NCBI GenBank assembly: GCA_900322175.1
Contig: ONYZ01000033.1
Span: 1 to 32,573, forward strand
Direction: 5' to 3'
Source of the DNA: an uncultured Prevotella sp.
Lineage (GTDB): Bacteria > Bacteroidota > Bacteroidia > Bacteroidales > Bacteroidaceae
Length of the DNA stretch: 32,573 nucleotides
In this document: piece after piece, positions 6,161 through 14,344 of the stretch
Layout of the letters: the number at the start of each line of letters is the position of its first letter
Position numbering within the stretch: the first letter of the stretch is position 1
Translations under genes and position numbers: made by a program
Notes under the pieces: model-generated
What the model was told of the DNA's origin: nothing
Seen by the model: only the letters and a program-made list of their open reading frames with translations
The model's database searches: none

Positions 6161-7036
6161 TTAACTTCTCTTTCCCTGCAATAACATTACAAGCGCTCCG
6201 GCCAGCATCATGTAGATGCCCGCATATACCAGCGGCAACCATGGGTCGCTGACCAGTTCGAGTATCGACACCTGACTCTTGGCACCCATCTCTGTGTCGT
6301 AGCCATACTGGTATATCTTCCATCCATCCACCTCGTATGGCTTGTTCACGTCGACCGTAGTCTCGATATTCTTGCCCGATTTGGTAAATATCTGTATCTG
6401 CGAGGCAAAGCGCTTGGGTTTACCGTCGTCGTAGGTCTCCATGATAAAACGCTTGAGTTCGATAGCCAGAGGCATCTCTTTTACCATACTCTTATCATCG
6501 AGTGCACGCCACTCAGCCTGACCCGTGGCGATAATCATCTTGACCCTCTGCATGTCACTATTGCCCAGCGTGGCCGTGGTCAGGGCTACAAACAATCCCA
6601 AATGATTGAGCATGAACGGCACATCGCGACGCCACGAGCCTAAGTGCATCAATCGGCGAAGGATAATCACACCCAGAATCATACATATATATATATAGGT
6701 GAGCACAAACGGCCAGAACGACAACATATCGCTGAACCATGTGCCACCAGGCGTCTGACGGGTAAGTCCCATGATGATAGTTAGCACTACAGCATACACC
6801 ATTGCGGGTACAGCTGCCTGATAGGCGCCTAAGAACTGAAAGGCGTAAATCCGCCTACGCAACATATATATAATAGCGATTATGGCCAAAAAAGCAGCCA
6901 TCGCAATGCCATTGGCAGGCCATGCAAAGGCCGACCACGCCACAGGTCCCGCACTCAACTGGAGAGCCAGACCCGCGATCAACAGGCCTCCCCCAATGAG
7001 GAACCCCTCCTTAAAACTCCAAGGTCTTGTCCACAT
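6161..7036 (-). CDS. resB: Cytochrome c biogenesis protein ResB
   Basis: The protein has about four hydrophobic helices: residues 13-30, 37-58 and 70-90 regions, and one near the C-terminus (PLVYAGIYMMLAGALVMLL). A large periplasmic loop contains the ResB-like strand pattern FASQIQIFTKSGKNIETTVD, VNKPYEVDGWKIYQYGYD and SQVSILELVSDPW. I place the start at ATG 7036 (MWTRPWSF, 291 residues). A longer frame to 7099 would run through the promoter box at 7057-7064. It acts with CcsA in system II haem attachment. In relatives I recall, this pair often follows nrfHA nitrite reductase genes, which are absent here. Confidence 0.88.
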   Translation of the reverse strand: MWTRPWSFKEGFLIGGGLLIAGLALQLSAGPVAWSAFAWPANGIAMAAFLAIIAIIYMLRRRIYAFQFLGAYQAAVPAMVYAVVLTIIMGLTRQTPGGTWFSDMLSFWPFVLTYIYICMILGVIILRRLMHLGSWRRDVPFMLNHLGLFVALTTATLGNSDMQRVKMIIATGQAEWRALDDKSMVKEMPLAIELKRFIMETYDDGKPKRFASQIQIFTKSGKNIETTVDVNKPYEVDGWKIYQYGYDTEMGAKSQVSILELVSDPWLPLVYAGIYMMLAGALVMLLQGKRS

Positions 7037-7056
7037 AAAAGTATCTAATTTGCCCG

Positions 7057-7064
7057 CAAAGGTA
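7057..7064 (-). promoter_or_regulatory. -7 box of resB-ccsA
   Basis: TACCTTTG on the minus strand matches TAnnTTTG, about 20 nt before the chosen resB ATG at 7036. A CTTG (7083-7086) lies 18 nt upstream, weaker than consensus. The box decides the resB start. Confidence 0.65.
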
Positions 7065-7283
7065 CAAATAATTGCCGACATACAAGCATGTTTATCCATC
7101 GATTTTATATCAAAAGCCTCAAATTACCTACAAATGATGATAAAAAATCGCCTGCGATACTAGTTTTCATTGCTAATAAAGTAATTTTTGCACTATTGGG
7201 CATTTTTCGTGACTTTTGTCAATAATATCGATGTTTTTGGGCAATTTTCAGAAAAGCTGACATGCTGTTTCAAATTTTCGCCG

Positions 7284-7291
7284 TACCTTTG
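7284..7291 (+). promoter_or_regulatory. -7 box of the outer-membrane barrel gene
   Basis: TACCTTTG matches TAnnTTTG. No clear TTTG sits at -33. It predicts a leader of about 75 nt. Confidence 0.6.
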
Positions 7292-7370
7292 CACCCGCAT
7301 TTGAATAATGGCACGCGGCCCTTTGGGAGGCCAAGTGTAATATGTTTAATTTATTAAAAAAAAGAAGAAA

Positions 7371-7925
7371 ATGAAAAAGATTTTTATGACACTCGCAGCT
7401 GTATGTGTAGCTGCTACAATGAACGCTCAGGCTTACATCGGTGGTGGAATCGGTCTGACATCAACTTCACACGATGGTAACACAGAGACAAACATCAAGC
7501 TGATGCCTGAGGTAGGTTACAACCTGAACGACAGCTGGGCTATCGGTATCGCTCTGGGTTATGGTGAGAACAAGAACACCGTAAAGGTAAACAATGTAGA
7601 GGTTAGCACTAAGACAAAGGTATTCACCGTAAATCCTTACGCTCGTTATACCTTCGCTAAGTTCGACAAGGTAAACCTGTTTATTGACGGTGGTCTGGAC
7701 TATACTCACAAGGACGTTGCTGGCGATAAGACCAACCAGTTTGCTGTAGGTCTGAAGCCTGGTATAGCTGTTAACCTGAACGAGAAGCTGAGCTTCGTTG
7801 CTCACGCTGGTTTCCTGGGTTACGTAAACGAGAAGGCTGATCAGGATGGTGCTAAGGCTTACAACACATTCGGTTTCGACCTGGATGGTAGCAACCTGAG
7901 CTTCGGTTTTTACTACAACTTCTAA
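7371..7925 (+). CDS. Outer-membrane beta-barrel protein
   Basis: This 184-residue protein has a signal peptide (MKKIFMTLAAVCVAATMNAQA, cleavage after about residue 21). Alternating amphipathic strands follow: AYIGGGIGLTSTS, NIKLMPEVGYNL, WAIGIALGYGE, FTVNPYARYTF, VNLFIDGGLDYT, FAVGLKPGIAV and LSFVAHAGFLGYV. It ends in an aromatic terminal strand, LSFGFYYNF, as expected for Bam-dependent insertion. This matches the small eight-stranded outer-membrane barrel (OMP_b-brl) type. Codon use is strongly biased to GCT, GGT, AAC, CTG, AAG and GTA, unlike the neighbours, which suggests very high expression. Its own promoter and terminator flank it, so it is monocistronic. The ligand is unknown. Confidence 0.9.
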   Translation: MKKIFMTLAAVCVAATMNAQAYIGGGIGLTSTSHDGNTETNIKLMPEVGYNLNDSWAIGIALGYGENKNTVKVNNVEVSTKTKVFTVNPYARYTFAKFDKVNLFIDGGLDYTHKDVAGDKTNQFAVGLKPGIAVNLNEKLSFVAHAGFLGYVNEKADQDGAKAYNTFGFDLDGSNLSFGFYYNF

Positions 7926-7950
7926 TTAACCTTGAAGAAGTAAACACAAT

Positions 7951-7987
7951 GATGGCTGAGTTCTGCGGAACCCAGCCATCTGTTTTT
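7951..7987 (+). terminator. Terminator of the barrel gene
   Basis: The stem GATGGCTG (7951-7958) with CAGCCATC (7973-7980) is extended by GTTC/GGAAC-type pairs around a TGCG loop and followed by TGTTTTTTAT. The T-run serves the plus strand only. Confidence 0.88.
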
Positions 7988-7989
7988 TA

Positions 7990-8448
7990 TTACTGTGCAG
8001 CAACTGCTGCAGCGGCTCCGAAGCCTATGCCCAAGATAAGCATAAATGCGTAGATGACCAGAACGATGATGGTAAGAACGCCCATGAACACCATAACCGA
8101 ACGCAGACCAGAGAAGCTGCGAGCCAGCTCGGCAGAATCATTAGTAAGGCAAGCGGCCTTAGCACCATTAGCAAACTGGAATCCCTTGATGAGGGGATAG
8201 ATGTAGAGAGCGGCCAAAATCAGATATACAAATCCGATAGCAGCGCCGAATGGCATGTCGCCCATATACTTAGCTGCGAACGAGCCTAAGAACATAAGCA
8301 GAACAGCCACCAGTAACAGAAAACCTACACCGATGCATCCTACGATACACAAAAACTTGGCCCACTTAGCTGCTGACAGCAGATCGAGCCTTGCACTCTC
8401 AGAAACCTGCAGACCTACAGGGGGCTGATTCAAAATCTCTTCACTCAT
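7990..8448 (-). CDS. DUF5362-like membrane protein
   Basis: This 152-residue protein has a polar N-terminus (about 25 residues) and four hydrophobic segments. The first pair starts with AAKWAKFLCIVGCIGVGFLLLV (26-47), the second helix is AAIGFVYLILAALYIYPLI (about 69-87), and the last pair is SVMVFMGVLTIIVLVIYAFMLILG. It ends in an alanine-rich tail. The WAKFL-x-IVG opening and the layout match a widespread Bacteroidota family I recall as DUF5362, of unknown function. It stands alone between the barrel gene (convergent) and a lipoprotein gene 56 bp upstream. Confidence 0.7.
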   Translation of the reverse strand: MSEEILNQPPVGLQVSESARLDLLSAAKWAKFLCIVGCIGVGFLLLVAVLLMFLGSFAAKYMGDMPFGAAIGFVYLILAALYIYPLIKGFQFANGAKAACLTNDSAELARSFSGLRSVMVFMGVLTIIVLVIYAFMLILGIGFGAAAAVAAQ

Positions 8449-8504
8449 AATTTTTAAATTTGGGGTTGATTATCTTTAAATAATAAAATTATCGTTTAGA
8501 GTTT

Positions 8505-9110
8505 TTACTTCTTTTCGGCCACGAAGGCGAATGGAGTTGCCGTTGTAAGATAGCCCGTCTCATTATTATCCATAAAGATGGCGCCCTCTATTATCTGCAT
8601 CTCAACCATCTTGTCGTTAGACGTGTAACGACCGAACGAGTTGGTGCTGTTTACATAGAAACCCACATAAAACTTGTGCTCGGCACCATCAAACTGAATA
8701 TTGAAGCAAGGAGCTGCAGGGTTGATGAGCCACTGGATAGGATTTTTTGTAATAAACCCGATGCGACAATTGATGTCCTGGTCAGGAGCCTCAGCGATGG
8801 CGTTCTTAAGTGCCTCGTCAGAGATATTCTCGGCCAACAGACGCGATGGGAATCTGTGGATGGTCAGTGTGCTATCGGTGTTGACACTCCACGAGATGTC
8901 AAGCGTATCGGTAACATCATTAACGTTCTGAATGTTCTTGGCTGCATAAATAAGCGAACCTGTGTAATTGCCTTTAACGATAGTAGCGCAATACTCCTTT
9001 TCGGCGGGTGTGAGACCGCTGTTAGAATTACCATCGCTATCCTTAAGACATGATGTGAGAGAAACTGCTGCCAGCAGGCTGGCAATTGTAAAAATACGAA
9101 TTGTTTTCAT
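8505..9110 (-). CDS. Lipoprotein, DUF4840-like
   Basis: I start the gene at ATG 9110 (MKTIRIFTIASLLAAVSLTSCL, 201 residues). A frame extending to 9149 would add a non-signal prefix. The lipobox LTSC gives a lipidated Cys at residue 21. The acidic DSDGNSN after it fits a surface-export signal type seen in Bacteroidota lipoproteins. The mature domain is beta-rich with no catalytic motif (KGNYTGSLIYAAKN, TLTIHRFPSRLLAE, HKFYVGFYVNS). It resembles the DUF4840 lipoproteins, an assignment made with modest certainty. It follows the SDR gene by 38 nt on the same strand. Confidence 0.7.
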   Translation of the reverse strand: MKTIRIFTIASLLAAVSLTSCLKDSDGNSNSGLTPAEKEYCATIVKGNYTGSLIYAAKNIQNVNDVTDTLDISWSVNTDSTLTIHRFPSRLLAENISDEALKNAIAEAPDQDINCRIGFITKNPIQWLINPAAPCFNIQFDGAEHKFYVGFYVNSTNSFGRYTSNDKMVEMQIIEGAIFMDNNETGYLTTATPFAFVAEKK

Positions 9111-9148
9111 TTTTTTATTTATTAATACTATAATGTTTAATACATACA

Positions 9149-9904
9149 CTATTTTCTTACGATGACGCTACCGCTTGCCTGATGTGTGGCCAGAATGAGC
9201 ACCTCGGCTATCTGTACGTGGGCGGGAGCATTGGCGGCATATACGGCTACATCGGCGATATCGTCGCTAGTAAGTGGTTTGATGCCCTGATAGAGCTTGG
9301 CCGCACGCTCGGTGTCGCCATGGAAACGAACGTTGCTGAAGTTGGTTTCAACCAGTCCGGGCTTGAGATTGGTTACACGAACAGCGGTGTTGGCCACGTC
9401 GATACGCAATCCATCGCTCAGGGCCTTGACTGCGGCCTTGGTAGCGCAATATACATTGCCTCCGGCATAAGCAGCATCGCCAGCTACCGAACCTATATTA
9501 ATAATGTGTCCGCTATTGCGCTCTATCATTCCAGGAACGATAAGACGGGTCATGGTGAGCAGGCCCTTGATATTGGTATCGATCATTCCATCCCAATCGT
9601 TGAAGTCACCCTCGTATTCGGGCTCCAGCCCTAGTGCCAGTCCGGCATTGTTTACCAGCACGTCTATCTTGGTCCACTCTGCTGGCAGACTATCCATAGC
9701 CTTCTGAGCGGCCTCGCGATCGCGCACGTCGAACTGAAGTGTTAATACCTCGGCGCCCTGGGCCTTGAGCTCGTCGGAAATCTCGCTCAGTCGGGCGGCA
9801 TTACGACTTGTAAGAATCAACTTGTCGCCATTGGCAGCAAACTTGCGTGCGCACCCCAGACCTATACCACTGGTAGCACCTGTAATAAATACAATTTTGT
9901 TCAT
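9149..9904 (-). CDS. SDR-family oxidoreductase (YdfG-like)
   Basis: This 251-residue short-chain dehydrogenase has the cofactor loop TGATSGIG (8-15), NNAG (85-88) and the catalytic triad S139 (IGSVAG), Y152 and K156 (YCATK). SRN at 33-35 after the second strand suggests NADP(H). The closest remembered type is E. coli YdfG, which acts on 3-hydroxy acids and serine-like substrates; the substrate here is not shown. It lies 18 nt downstream of greA and was probably co-transcribed with it. Confidence 0.92.
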   Translation of the reverse strand: MNKIVFITGATSGIGLGCARKFAANGDKLILTSRNAARLSEISDELKAQGAEVLTLQFDVRDREAAQKAMDSLPAEWTKIDVLVNNAGLALGLEPEYEGDFNDWDGMIDTNIKGLLTMTRLIVPGMIERNSGHIINIGSVAGDAAYAGGNVYCATKAAVKALSDGLRIDVANTAVRVTNLKPGLVETNFSNVRFHGDTERAAKLYQGIKPLTSDDIADVAVYAANAPAHVQIAEVLILATHQASGSVIVRK

Positions 9905-9922
9905 AATTTTACTCTAATCAGT

Positions 9923-10387
9923 TTATAGTGTTATACTTTCGATTCTGAGTTTTACCATACCTGCCGGCACACGTACCTCTACCACATCGCCAACCTTCTT
10001 ATTAAGCAGGGCTTGAGCGATAGGCGACTTGATACTAATCTTGCCCTCGCGCAGATTAGCCTCGTGGGGGCTGGCGATAGTATAAGTCATCTTGGCATTG
10101 TTGGATAAATTGGTCATCTCTACGCGACTGAGCAATCCTACGCAATCTTTACCCAGAAGATCGGTATCGATGACACGTGCATTCTCGAGCACCTTCTGCA
10201 GGAAACTGATACGGCCCAGCAGACGGCCCTGTTCGCGCTTGGCGGCATGATACTCAAAGTTCTCGCTCAAGTCGCCCTTGTCGCGAGCCTCAGAGATAGC
10301 ATCCTTGCATGCAGGCAGTTCTACACTCTCTAAATGTTTCAGTTCGTTTACGAGCTTATCCCAGCCCTCTTGTGACATATATTCCAT
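9923..10387 (-). CDS. greA: Transcription elongation factor GreA
   Basis: I start at ATG 10387 (MEYMSQEGWDKLVNELKHLE, 154 residues), or ATG 10378 three codons later. A longer open frame upstream crosses the promoter. The N-terminal coiled coil carries the acidic tip EARDKGDLSENFEYHAAKRE, whose D and E residues reach into the RNA polymerase secondary channel to stimulate cleavage of backtracked RNA. The C-terminal FKBP-like domain ends VGDVVEVRVPAGMVKLRIES. Length matches the family (about 158). It heads a likely greA-SDR unit. Confidence 0.95.
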   Translation of the reverse strand: MEYMSQEGWDKLVNELKHLESVELPACKDAISEARDKGDLSENFEYHAAKREQGRLLGRISFLQKVLENARVIDTDLLGKDCVGLLSRVEMTNLSNNAKMTYTIASPHEANLREGKISIKSPIAQALLNKKVGDVVEVRVPAGMVKLRIESITL

Positions 10388-10417
10388 AAATATGCAAAAT
10401 TCTAAAGTTTTCGGCTG

Positions 10418-10450
10418 CAAAATTAGCACTTTTTTCCGAATCTGTGCAAT
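10418..10450 (-). promoter_or_regulatory. greA promoter
   Basis: On the minus strand TAATTTTG (10418-10425) is the -7 box, and ATTG (10447-10450) lies 21 nt upstream as a one-mismatch -33. The leader is about 25 nt. The -33 abuts that of the divergent purU promoter. Confidence 0.65.
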
Positions 10451-10475
10451 TTTACATTCTTTTTTTGTATCTTTG
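10443..10475 (+). promoter_or_regulatory. purU promoter
   Basis: TATCTTTG (10468-10475) matches the -7 consensus, and TGTG (10443-10446) lies 21 nt upstream as a one-mismatch -33. Its -33 is immediately next to the greA -33 on the other strand. Confidence 0.65.
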
Positions 10476-10509
10476 CGCCTTGAAATTATAGGTAAATAGA
10501 TAAGAAGAG

Positions 10510-11373
10510 ATGGAAACGACAGCAATTCTGCTATTGCACTGCCCTGATCAGCAGGGAATTATTTCGGAAGTTACCAAGTTTATCACGGATAACAAGGGTA
10601 ATATCGTATACCTCGACCAATATGTAGACAAGGTTGAGGGAATGTTTTTTATGCGTATAGAATGGGAACTTGAGGGATTCATGATTCCACGCGACAAGAT
10701 TTACGACTATATTACCACGCTCTATGCTCAGCGTTATCAGATGAAGTTCAGCTTGTACTATAGCGACAAGCGCCCACGCATGGCTATATTCGTGAGCAAG
10801 ATGAGTCACTGCTTGTACGACCTACTGGCACGCTGGAAGGCTGGCGAGTTCAACTGCGACATACCTTGCATAGTATCAAACCATGAGGATCTGCGCTATG
10901 TGGCCGACCAGTTCGGCATACCCTACTACGTGTGGAGCATCAAGAAGGACCACAGCAACAAGGAGGAGGTAGAAAAGGCCGAGATGGAGCTGCTGAAGAA
11001 GGAGGACATCTCGTTTATAGTGCTGGCCCGTTATATGCAGATAATAAGCGACGAGATGATAGCAGAGTATCCGCATCATATCATCAACATACACCACTCG
11101 TTCCTGCCGGCATTTATCGGTGCCAAGCCATATCATCAGGCCTACGAGCGAGGTGTTAAGATTATCGGCGCAACCAGTCACTATGTGACCGCCGAACTGG
11201 ATGCCGGACCAATCATCGAGCAGGATGTGACTCGCATCACCCACAAGGACACTCCCGAGAGTCTGGTGCTGAAAGGTAAGGATCTGGAGAAGATTGTGCT
11301 GAGCCACGCCGTGAGCAAGCACATCCAGCGCAAAATCCTGACTTACAAAAATAAAACGATTATATTCAGTTAA
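10510..11373 (+). CDS. purU: Formyltetrahydrofolate deformylase
   Basis: This 287-residue enzyme hydrolyses 10-formyl-THF to formate and THF and so balances one-carbon pools. Residues 1-80 form an ACT domain (LLHCPDQQGIISEVTKFI). The formyltransferase-fold catalytic domain has N193 and H195 (IINIHHSFLP) and D231 (AELDAGPII), the residues shared with PurN. KPYHQAYERGVKIIGATSHYV follows the active-site loop. The start is the ATG 34 nt after the -7 box. A 76-bp inverted repeat separates it from hisH. Confidence 0.95.
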   Translation: METTAILLLHCPDQQGIISEVTKFITDNKGNIVYLDQYVDKVEGMFFMRIEWELEGFMIPRDKIYDYITTLYAQRYQMKFSLYYSDKRPRMAIFVSKMSHCLYDLLARWKAGEFNCDIPCIVSNHEDLRYVADQFGIPYYVWSIKKDHSNKEEVEKAEMELLKKEDISFIVLARYMQIISDEMIAEYPHHIINIHHSFLPAFIGAKPYHQAYERGVKIIGATSHYVTAELDAGPIIEQDVTRITHKDTPESLVLKGKDLEKIVLSHAVSKHIQRKILTYKNKTIIFS

Positions 11374-11377
11374 AAAC

Positions 11378-11453
11378 AAACACAGAGAAACAAAGGCGCA
11401 GAGAGCCACTAAGAAATAAGGATAAAAACTCTGAATCTCTGTACCTCTGTGTT
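11378..11453. repeat. ACACAGAG inverted-repeat element, copy 1
   Basis: It begins AACACAGAG and ends CTCTGTGTT, so its ends pair. It is purine-rich on the left (AGAAATAAGGATAA) and CT-rich on the right (CTCTGTACCTCTGTG). A closely related copy lies at 13587-13675. Each stands in the gap just before a histidine gene and ends 14-25 nt before its start codon. Confidence 0.85.
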
Positions 11454-11466
11454 ATAAAAGAAAAAA

Positions 11467-12102
11467 ATGCAAGTAGCAATAGTAAAATACAACGCGGGGA
11501 ATATCTATTCGGTGGTGAACGCACTGAAGCGACTGGGCATCGAGCCATTGCTGACTGACGATGCAGAACTGCTGATGAAGGCCGACAAAGTTCTATTCCC
11601 AGGACAAGGCCACGCTGGAGAGGCGATGGACTATCTGCGAGCACGAAAACTTGACCTGGTGATTCGCGACCTGAAGCAGCCCGTTTTCGGTATCTGCGTA
11701 GGTCAGCAGTTGCTATGCCGCCACTCTGAGGAGGGCGACACTGATTGCATCGGAATATTCGACGCCGAGGTGAAGCGTTTCAAGCCCGAGCGACACGAGG
11801 ACAAAGTGCCCTGCATGGGATGGAATTACCTCACCCCAACCCTTTCCCAAGGAGAGGGAGCTGTGAATCCCATTTTCAAGGGATTATTCTCCTCTCCTTT
11901 GGAGAGGTCGGGAGAGGTCCCTTACGTATATTTTGTACATAGCTACTATGTGCCTGTATGTCAGGATACCATCGCTACGGCTGACTATATCCTACCCTAC
12001 TCGGCATCCATGCACCGTGATAACTTCTATGCCTGCCAGTTCCACCCCGAAAAGAGTGGTAAGGTGGGCGAACAGATAATCAAAAACTTTATAGACCTAT
12101 GA
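11467..12102 (+). CDS. hisH: Imidazole glycerol phosphate synthase subunit HisH
   Basis: This is the glutaminase subunit; it makes ammonia for HisF. The catalytic triad is present: C77 (FGICVGQQLL), H193 and E195 (QFHPEKSG). The PGQGHAG oxyanion-side loop lies at 45-51 and VPCMGWN at 114-120. At 211 residues it is about 15 longer than usual. The extra residues lie at 121-152 on both sides of the conserved NPIFKGL, where the DNA forms a long palindrome (11829-11920). The frame stays open, and all catalytic residues lie outside the insert, so the enzyme is probably functional. Its TGA overlaps the hisA ATG. Confidence 0.95.
   Translation: MQVAIVKYNAGNIYSVVNALKRLGIEPLLTDDAELLMKADKVLFPGQGHAGEAMDYLRARKLDLVIRDLKQPVFGICVGQQLLCRHSEEGDTDCIGIFDAEVKRFKPERHEDKVPCMGWNYLTPTLSQGEGAVNPIFKGLFSSPLERSGEVPYVYFVHSYYVPVCQDTIATADYILPYSASMHRDNFYACQFHPEKSGKVGEQIIKNFIDL
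11829..11920. repeat. Palindromic element inside hisH
   Basis: Arms 11829-11860 (TCACCCCAACCCTTTCCCAA, then GGAGAGGG) and 11889-11920 (CTCCTTTGGAGAGGTCGGGA, then GAGG) are imperfect reverse complements of about 30 nt. A shorter inner pair, AATCCC/GGGATT, lies between them. It is read in frame as LTPTLSQGEG and SSPLERSGEVP. Translations of this kind are typical of dispersed palindromic repeats found in many bacterial genomes. Confidence 0.8.
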
Positions 12103-12821
12103 TAGAACTTATACCCGCCATCGACATCATCGGAGGTCAGTGTGTACGCTTGACCAAGGGTGATTACAACCAGAAGACCGTCTACGGCGAGCCACTGGAA
12201 ATGGCCCGCGAGTTTGAAAAAGCTGGCATAGAGCGTCTGCACATGGTAGACCTGGATGGCGCCAAGAGCAAGCATATAGTTAACAGCCAGGTGCTGAAAC
12301 AGATTTCGTCTGAGACTAATCTTACCATCGACTTCGGAGGTGGTATCAAGACGAGTGAAGATATCGATATAGCCTTTGAGAGTGGCGCACGGATGGTGAC
12401 AGTAGGTTCGGTAGCCGTCACCGATCCTAAGCTGTTTACATGGTGGCTGCAGAAATATGGACCCGATCGCATAATTCTGGGTGCCGACGTGCGCAACGGA
12501 AAGATAAGCATCAACGGATGGAAAGAGGATTCGGACGAAGACCTGCTGCCTTTCTTGAAGAGATATGTCGACGCAGGAGTGAGAATGGTACTATGTACCG
12601 AGATATCGAAAGACGGTACACTGGGCGGACCTGCCATCGACCTGTACAAACGTGTGCTCGACAGGTATCCCGATCTGTACCTGATAGCCAGCGGCGGAGT
12701 ATCGTCGATTAGTGACATCAGAAAACTCGAGAATGCAAGAGTTCCAGCAGTAGTGTTCGGAAAGGCTATCTACGAGGGAAAGATCGCCCTGAAAGAATTG
12801 TCGTACTTAATTAAGAAGTAA
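12099..12821 (+). CDS. hisA: ProFAR isomerase HisA
   Basis: This 240-residue (beta/alpha)8 barrel performs the Amadori rearrangement of ProFAR to PRFAR, the substrate of HisH-HisF. The paired catalytic aspartates are D9 (IPAIDII) and D130 (LGADVRNG). Phosphate-binding loops are IDFGGGIK (77-84) and ASGGVSS near residue 200. The ATG overlaps the hisH stop (ATGA), indicating translational coupling. hisF starts 2 nt after its stop. Confidence 0.96.
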   Translation: MIELIPAIDIIGGQCVRLTKGDYNQKTVYGEPLEMAREFEKAGIERLHMVDLDGAKSKHIVNSQVLKQISSETNLTIDFGGGIKTSEDIDIAFESGARMVTVGSVAVTDPKLFTWWLQKYGPDRIILGADVRNGKISINGWKEDSDEDLLPFLKRYVDAGVRMVLCTEISKDGTLGGPAIDLYKRVLDRYPDLYLIASGGVSSISDIRKLENARVPAVVFGKAIYEGKIALKELSYLIKK

Positions 12822-12823
12822 CT

Positions 12824-13582
12824 ATGGGACTGGCAAAGAGAATAATACCCTGTCTGGACGTGAAGGATGGTGAGACCGTAAAGGGCACCAACTTCGTAAA
12901 CCTGCGCTCCGCGGGCGACCCAGTGGCTCTGGGCAAGGCCTACAGCGAGCAAGGTGCCGACGAACTCTGCTTTCTCGACATCACCGCTAGTTTCGAGGGG
13001 CGCAAGACGTTTACCGACATGGTTACGCGCGTGGCTCAGGAGATCAACATCCCATTCACCGTGGGTGGTGGTATCAACGAGCTGGCCGATGTGGAGCGTC
13101 TGCTTTATGCCGGAGCCGACAAGGTGAGCGTGAATAGTGCCGCCATACGCCGACCAGAACTTATCGACGAGATAACCAATCGCTTTGGTTCGCAGGTATG
13201 CGTGTGCGCGATTGATGCGCGATTCGATGCCGATGGTTGGCATTGCTATCTGAAAGGTGGTCGCGAGCGTACAGAGCGCGGACTATTCGAGTGGGCTCAC
13301 GAGGCCCAGGAGCGTGGAGCGGGCGAGATACTATTCACATCGATGGACCACGACGGAGTGAAAGAGGGATATGCCAACGAGGCTCTGCGAGAGCTTGCCG
13401 ACAATCTGTCGATACCCATCATCGCCAGCGGCGGTGCGGGTAAGAAGGAGCATTTCCGCGACACATTCACCGAGGGTCATGCCGACGCCGCCCTAGCCGC
13501 CAGCGTGTTCCACTTCGGCGAAATCCCCATCCCAGAGCTGAAACGCTATCTGAAAGATGAGGGAATAAACGTCAGATTATAA
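12824..13582 (+). CDS. hisF: Imidazole glycerol phosphate synthase subunit HisF
   Basis: This 252-residue cyclase barrel partners HisH. Catalytic aspartates are D12 (IIPCLDV) and D131 (CAIDARFD). Phosphate-binding motifs are FTVGGGI (78-84) and IASGGAGK. It produces imidazole glycerol phosphate and AICAR from PRFAR plus ammonia. Length and motifs are complete. A second copy of the ACACAGAG inverted repeat separates it from hisIE. Confidence 0.96.
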   Translation: MGLAKRIIPCLDVKDGETVKGTNFVNLRSAGDPVALGKAYSEQGADELCFLDITASFEGRKTFTDMVTRVAQEINIPFTVGGGINELADVERLLYAGADKVSVNSAAIRRPELIDEITNRFGSQVCVCAIDARFDADGWHCYLKGGRERTERGLFEWAHEAQERGAGEILFTSMDHDGVKEGYANEALRELADNLSIPIIASGGAGKKEHFRDTFTEGHADAALAASVFHFGEIPIPELKRYLKDEGINVRL

Positions 13583-13586
13583 ATTT

Positions 13587-13675
13587 AAACACAGAGAAAA
13601 TAGAGGCACAAAGAACCACAGAGGAATAAGGATAAGGACAAGGTTAAAAACTCTGTATCTCTGTACCTCTGTGTT
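13587..13675. repeat. ACACAGAG inverted-repeat element, copy 2
   Basis: It shares with 11378-11453 the left end AACACAGAGAAA, the middle GAATAAGGATAA, and the right end ATCTCTGTACCTCTGTGTTA, with about 13 more bases in the middle. It lies between hisF and hisIE. It would fold back on itself and could affect the downstream message. Confidence 0.85.
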
Positions 13676-13699
13676 AAAACAGAATAAAATAAAGAAGAA

Positions 13700-14344
13700 A
13701 TGAAAATAGATTTTGAAAAGAGCGGTGGGCTTGTTCCCGCAATCATCCAGGATGCACGCACCAAGAACGTGCTGATGTTGGGGTATATGAACGAGGAGGC
13801 ATACGAGAAGACCATCAAGACCCGAAAGGTAACCTTCTGGAGCCGTAGTCGTAACTGTCTGTGGACCAAGGGCGAAACCAGTGGTAACTTCCTGCATCTG
13901 GTAGACATAATGGTGGATTGCGACAACGACACACTGCTGGTTAAGGCTACTCCCGACGGACCTACTTGTCACACTGGTACAGATACCTGTTGGGGCGAGG
14001 AGAACAATAGCGGAGTGACATTCCTGAGCGAGCTGCAGGACTTTATCAACCTGCGCTACGAACAGATGCCCGAGGGTAGCTATACCACCAAACTATTTAA
14101 GGATGGCATCAACAAGATAGCCCAAAAGGTGGGTGAAGAGGCTCTCGAAACCGTAATCGAGGCTACCAACGGCACAAACGAGCATCTGATTTACGAGGCC
14201 AGCGACCTGCTATATCACCTGACTGTGCTGCTTACGAGCAAGGGGCTACGCATAGAGCAAGTGGCTGACGAACTGCACAAGCGCCACGACCCCAACTGGG
14301 ACAAGCAACGCCGCGAAGCCAAAGCCGCCGGAAAGATGAAGTAA
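13700..14344 (+). CDS. hisI: Bifunctional PRA-CH/PRA-PH, HisIE
   Basis: This 214-residue fusion performs histidine steps 2 and 3. The N-terminal cyclohydrolase (to about 105) has the metal-binding DCDND (73-77) and zinc-site residues C90, H91 (PTCHTG) and C97. The C-terminal pyrophosphohydrolase (from about 107) has the MazG-like helices KVGEEALETVIEA and EASDLLYHLTVLL. All expected residues are present. It lies in the same direction as hisHAF but is set apart by the repeat. Confidence 0.95.
   Translation: MKIDFEKSGGLVPAIIQDARTKNVLMLGYMNEEAYEKTIKTRKVTFWSRSRNCLWTKGETSGNFLHLVDIMVDCDNDTLLVKATPDGPTCHTGTDTCWGEENNSGVTFLSELQDFINLRYEQMPEGSYTTKLFKDGINKIAQKVGEEALETVIEATNGTNEHLIYEASDLLYHLTVLLTSKGLRIEQVADELHKRHDPNWDKQRREAKAAGKMK

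Larger units (their letters stand above)
7037..7370. other. Divergent intergenic region with two promoters
   Basis: No gene is visible. It holds the resB promoter box (7057-7064, minus) and the barrel-gene promoter box (7284-7291, plus), with an AT-rich stretch between them and a 5' leader of about 75 nt before the barrel gene. Confidence 0.6.

Noticed and set aside
7290-7345. Possible riboswitch or attenuator hairpin in the barrel-gene leader (GGCC...GGCC)
   Set aside because: Pairing is only four or five bases and competing folds are equally weak.
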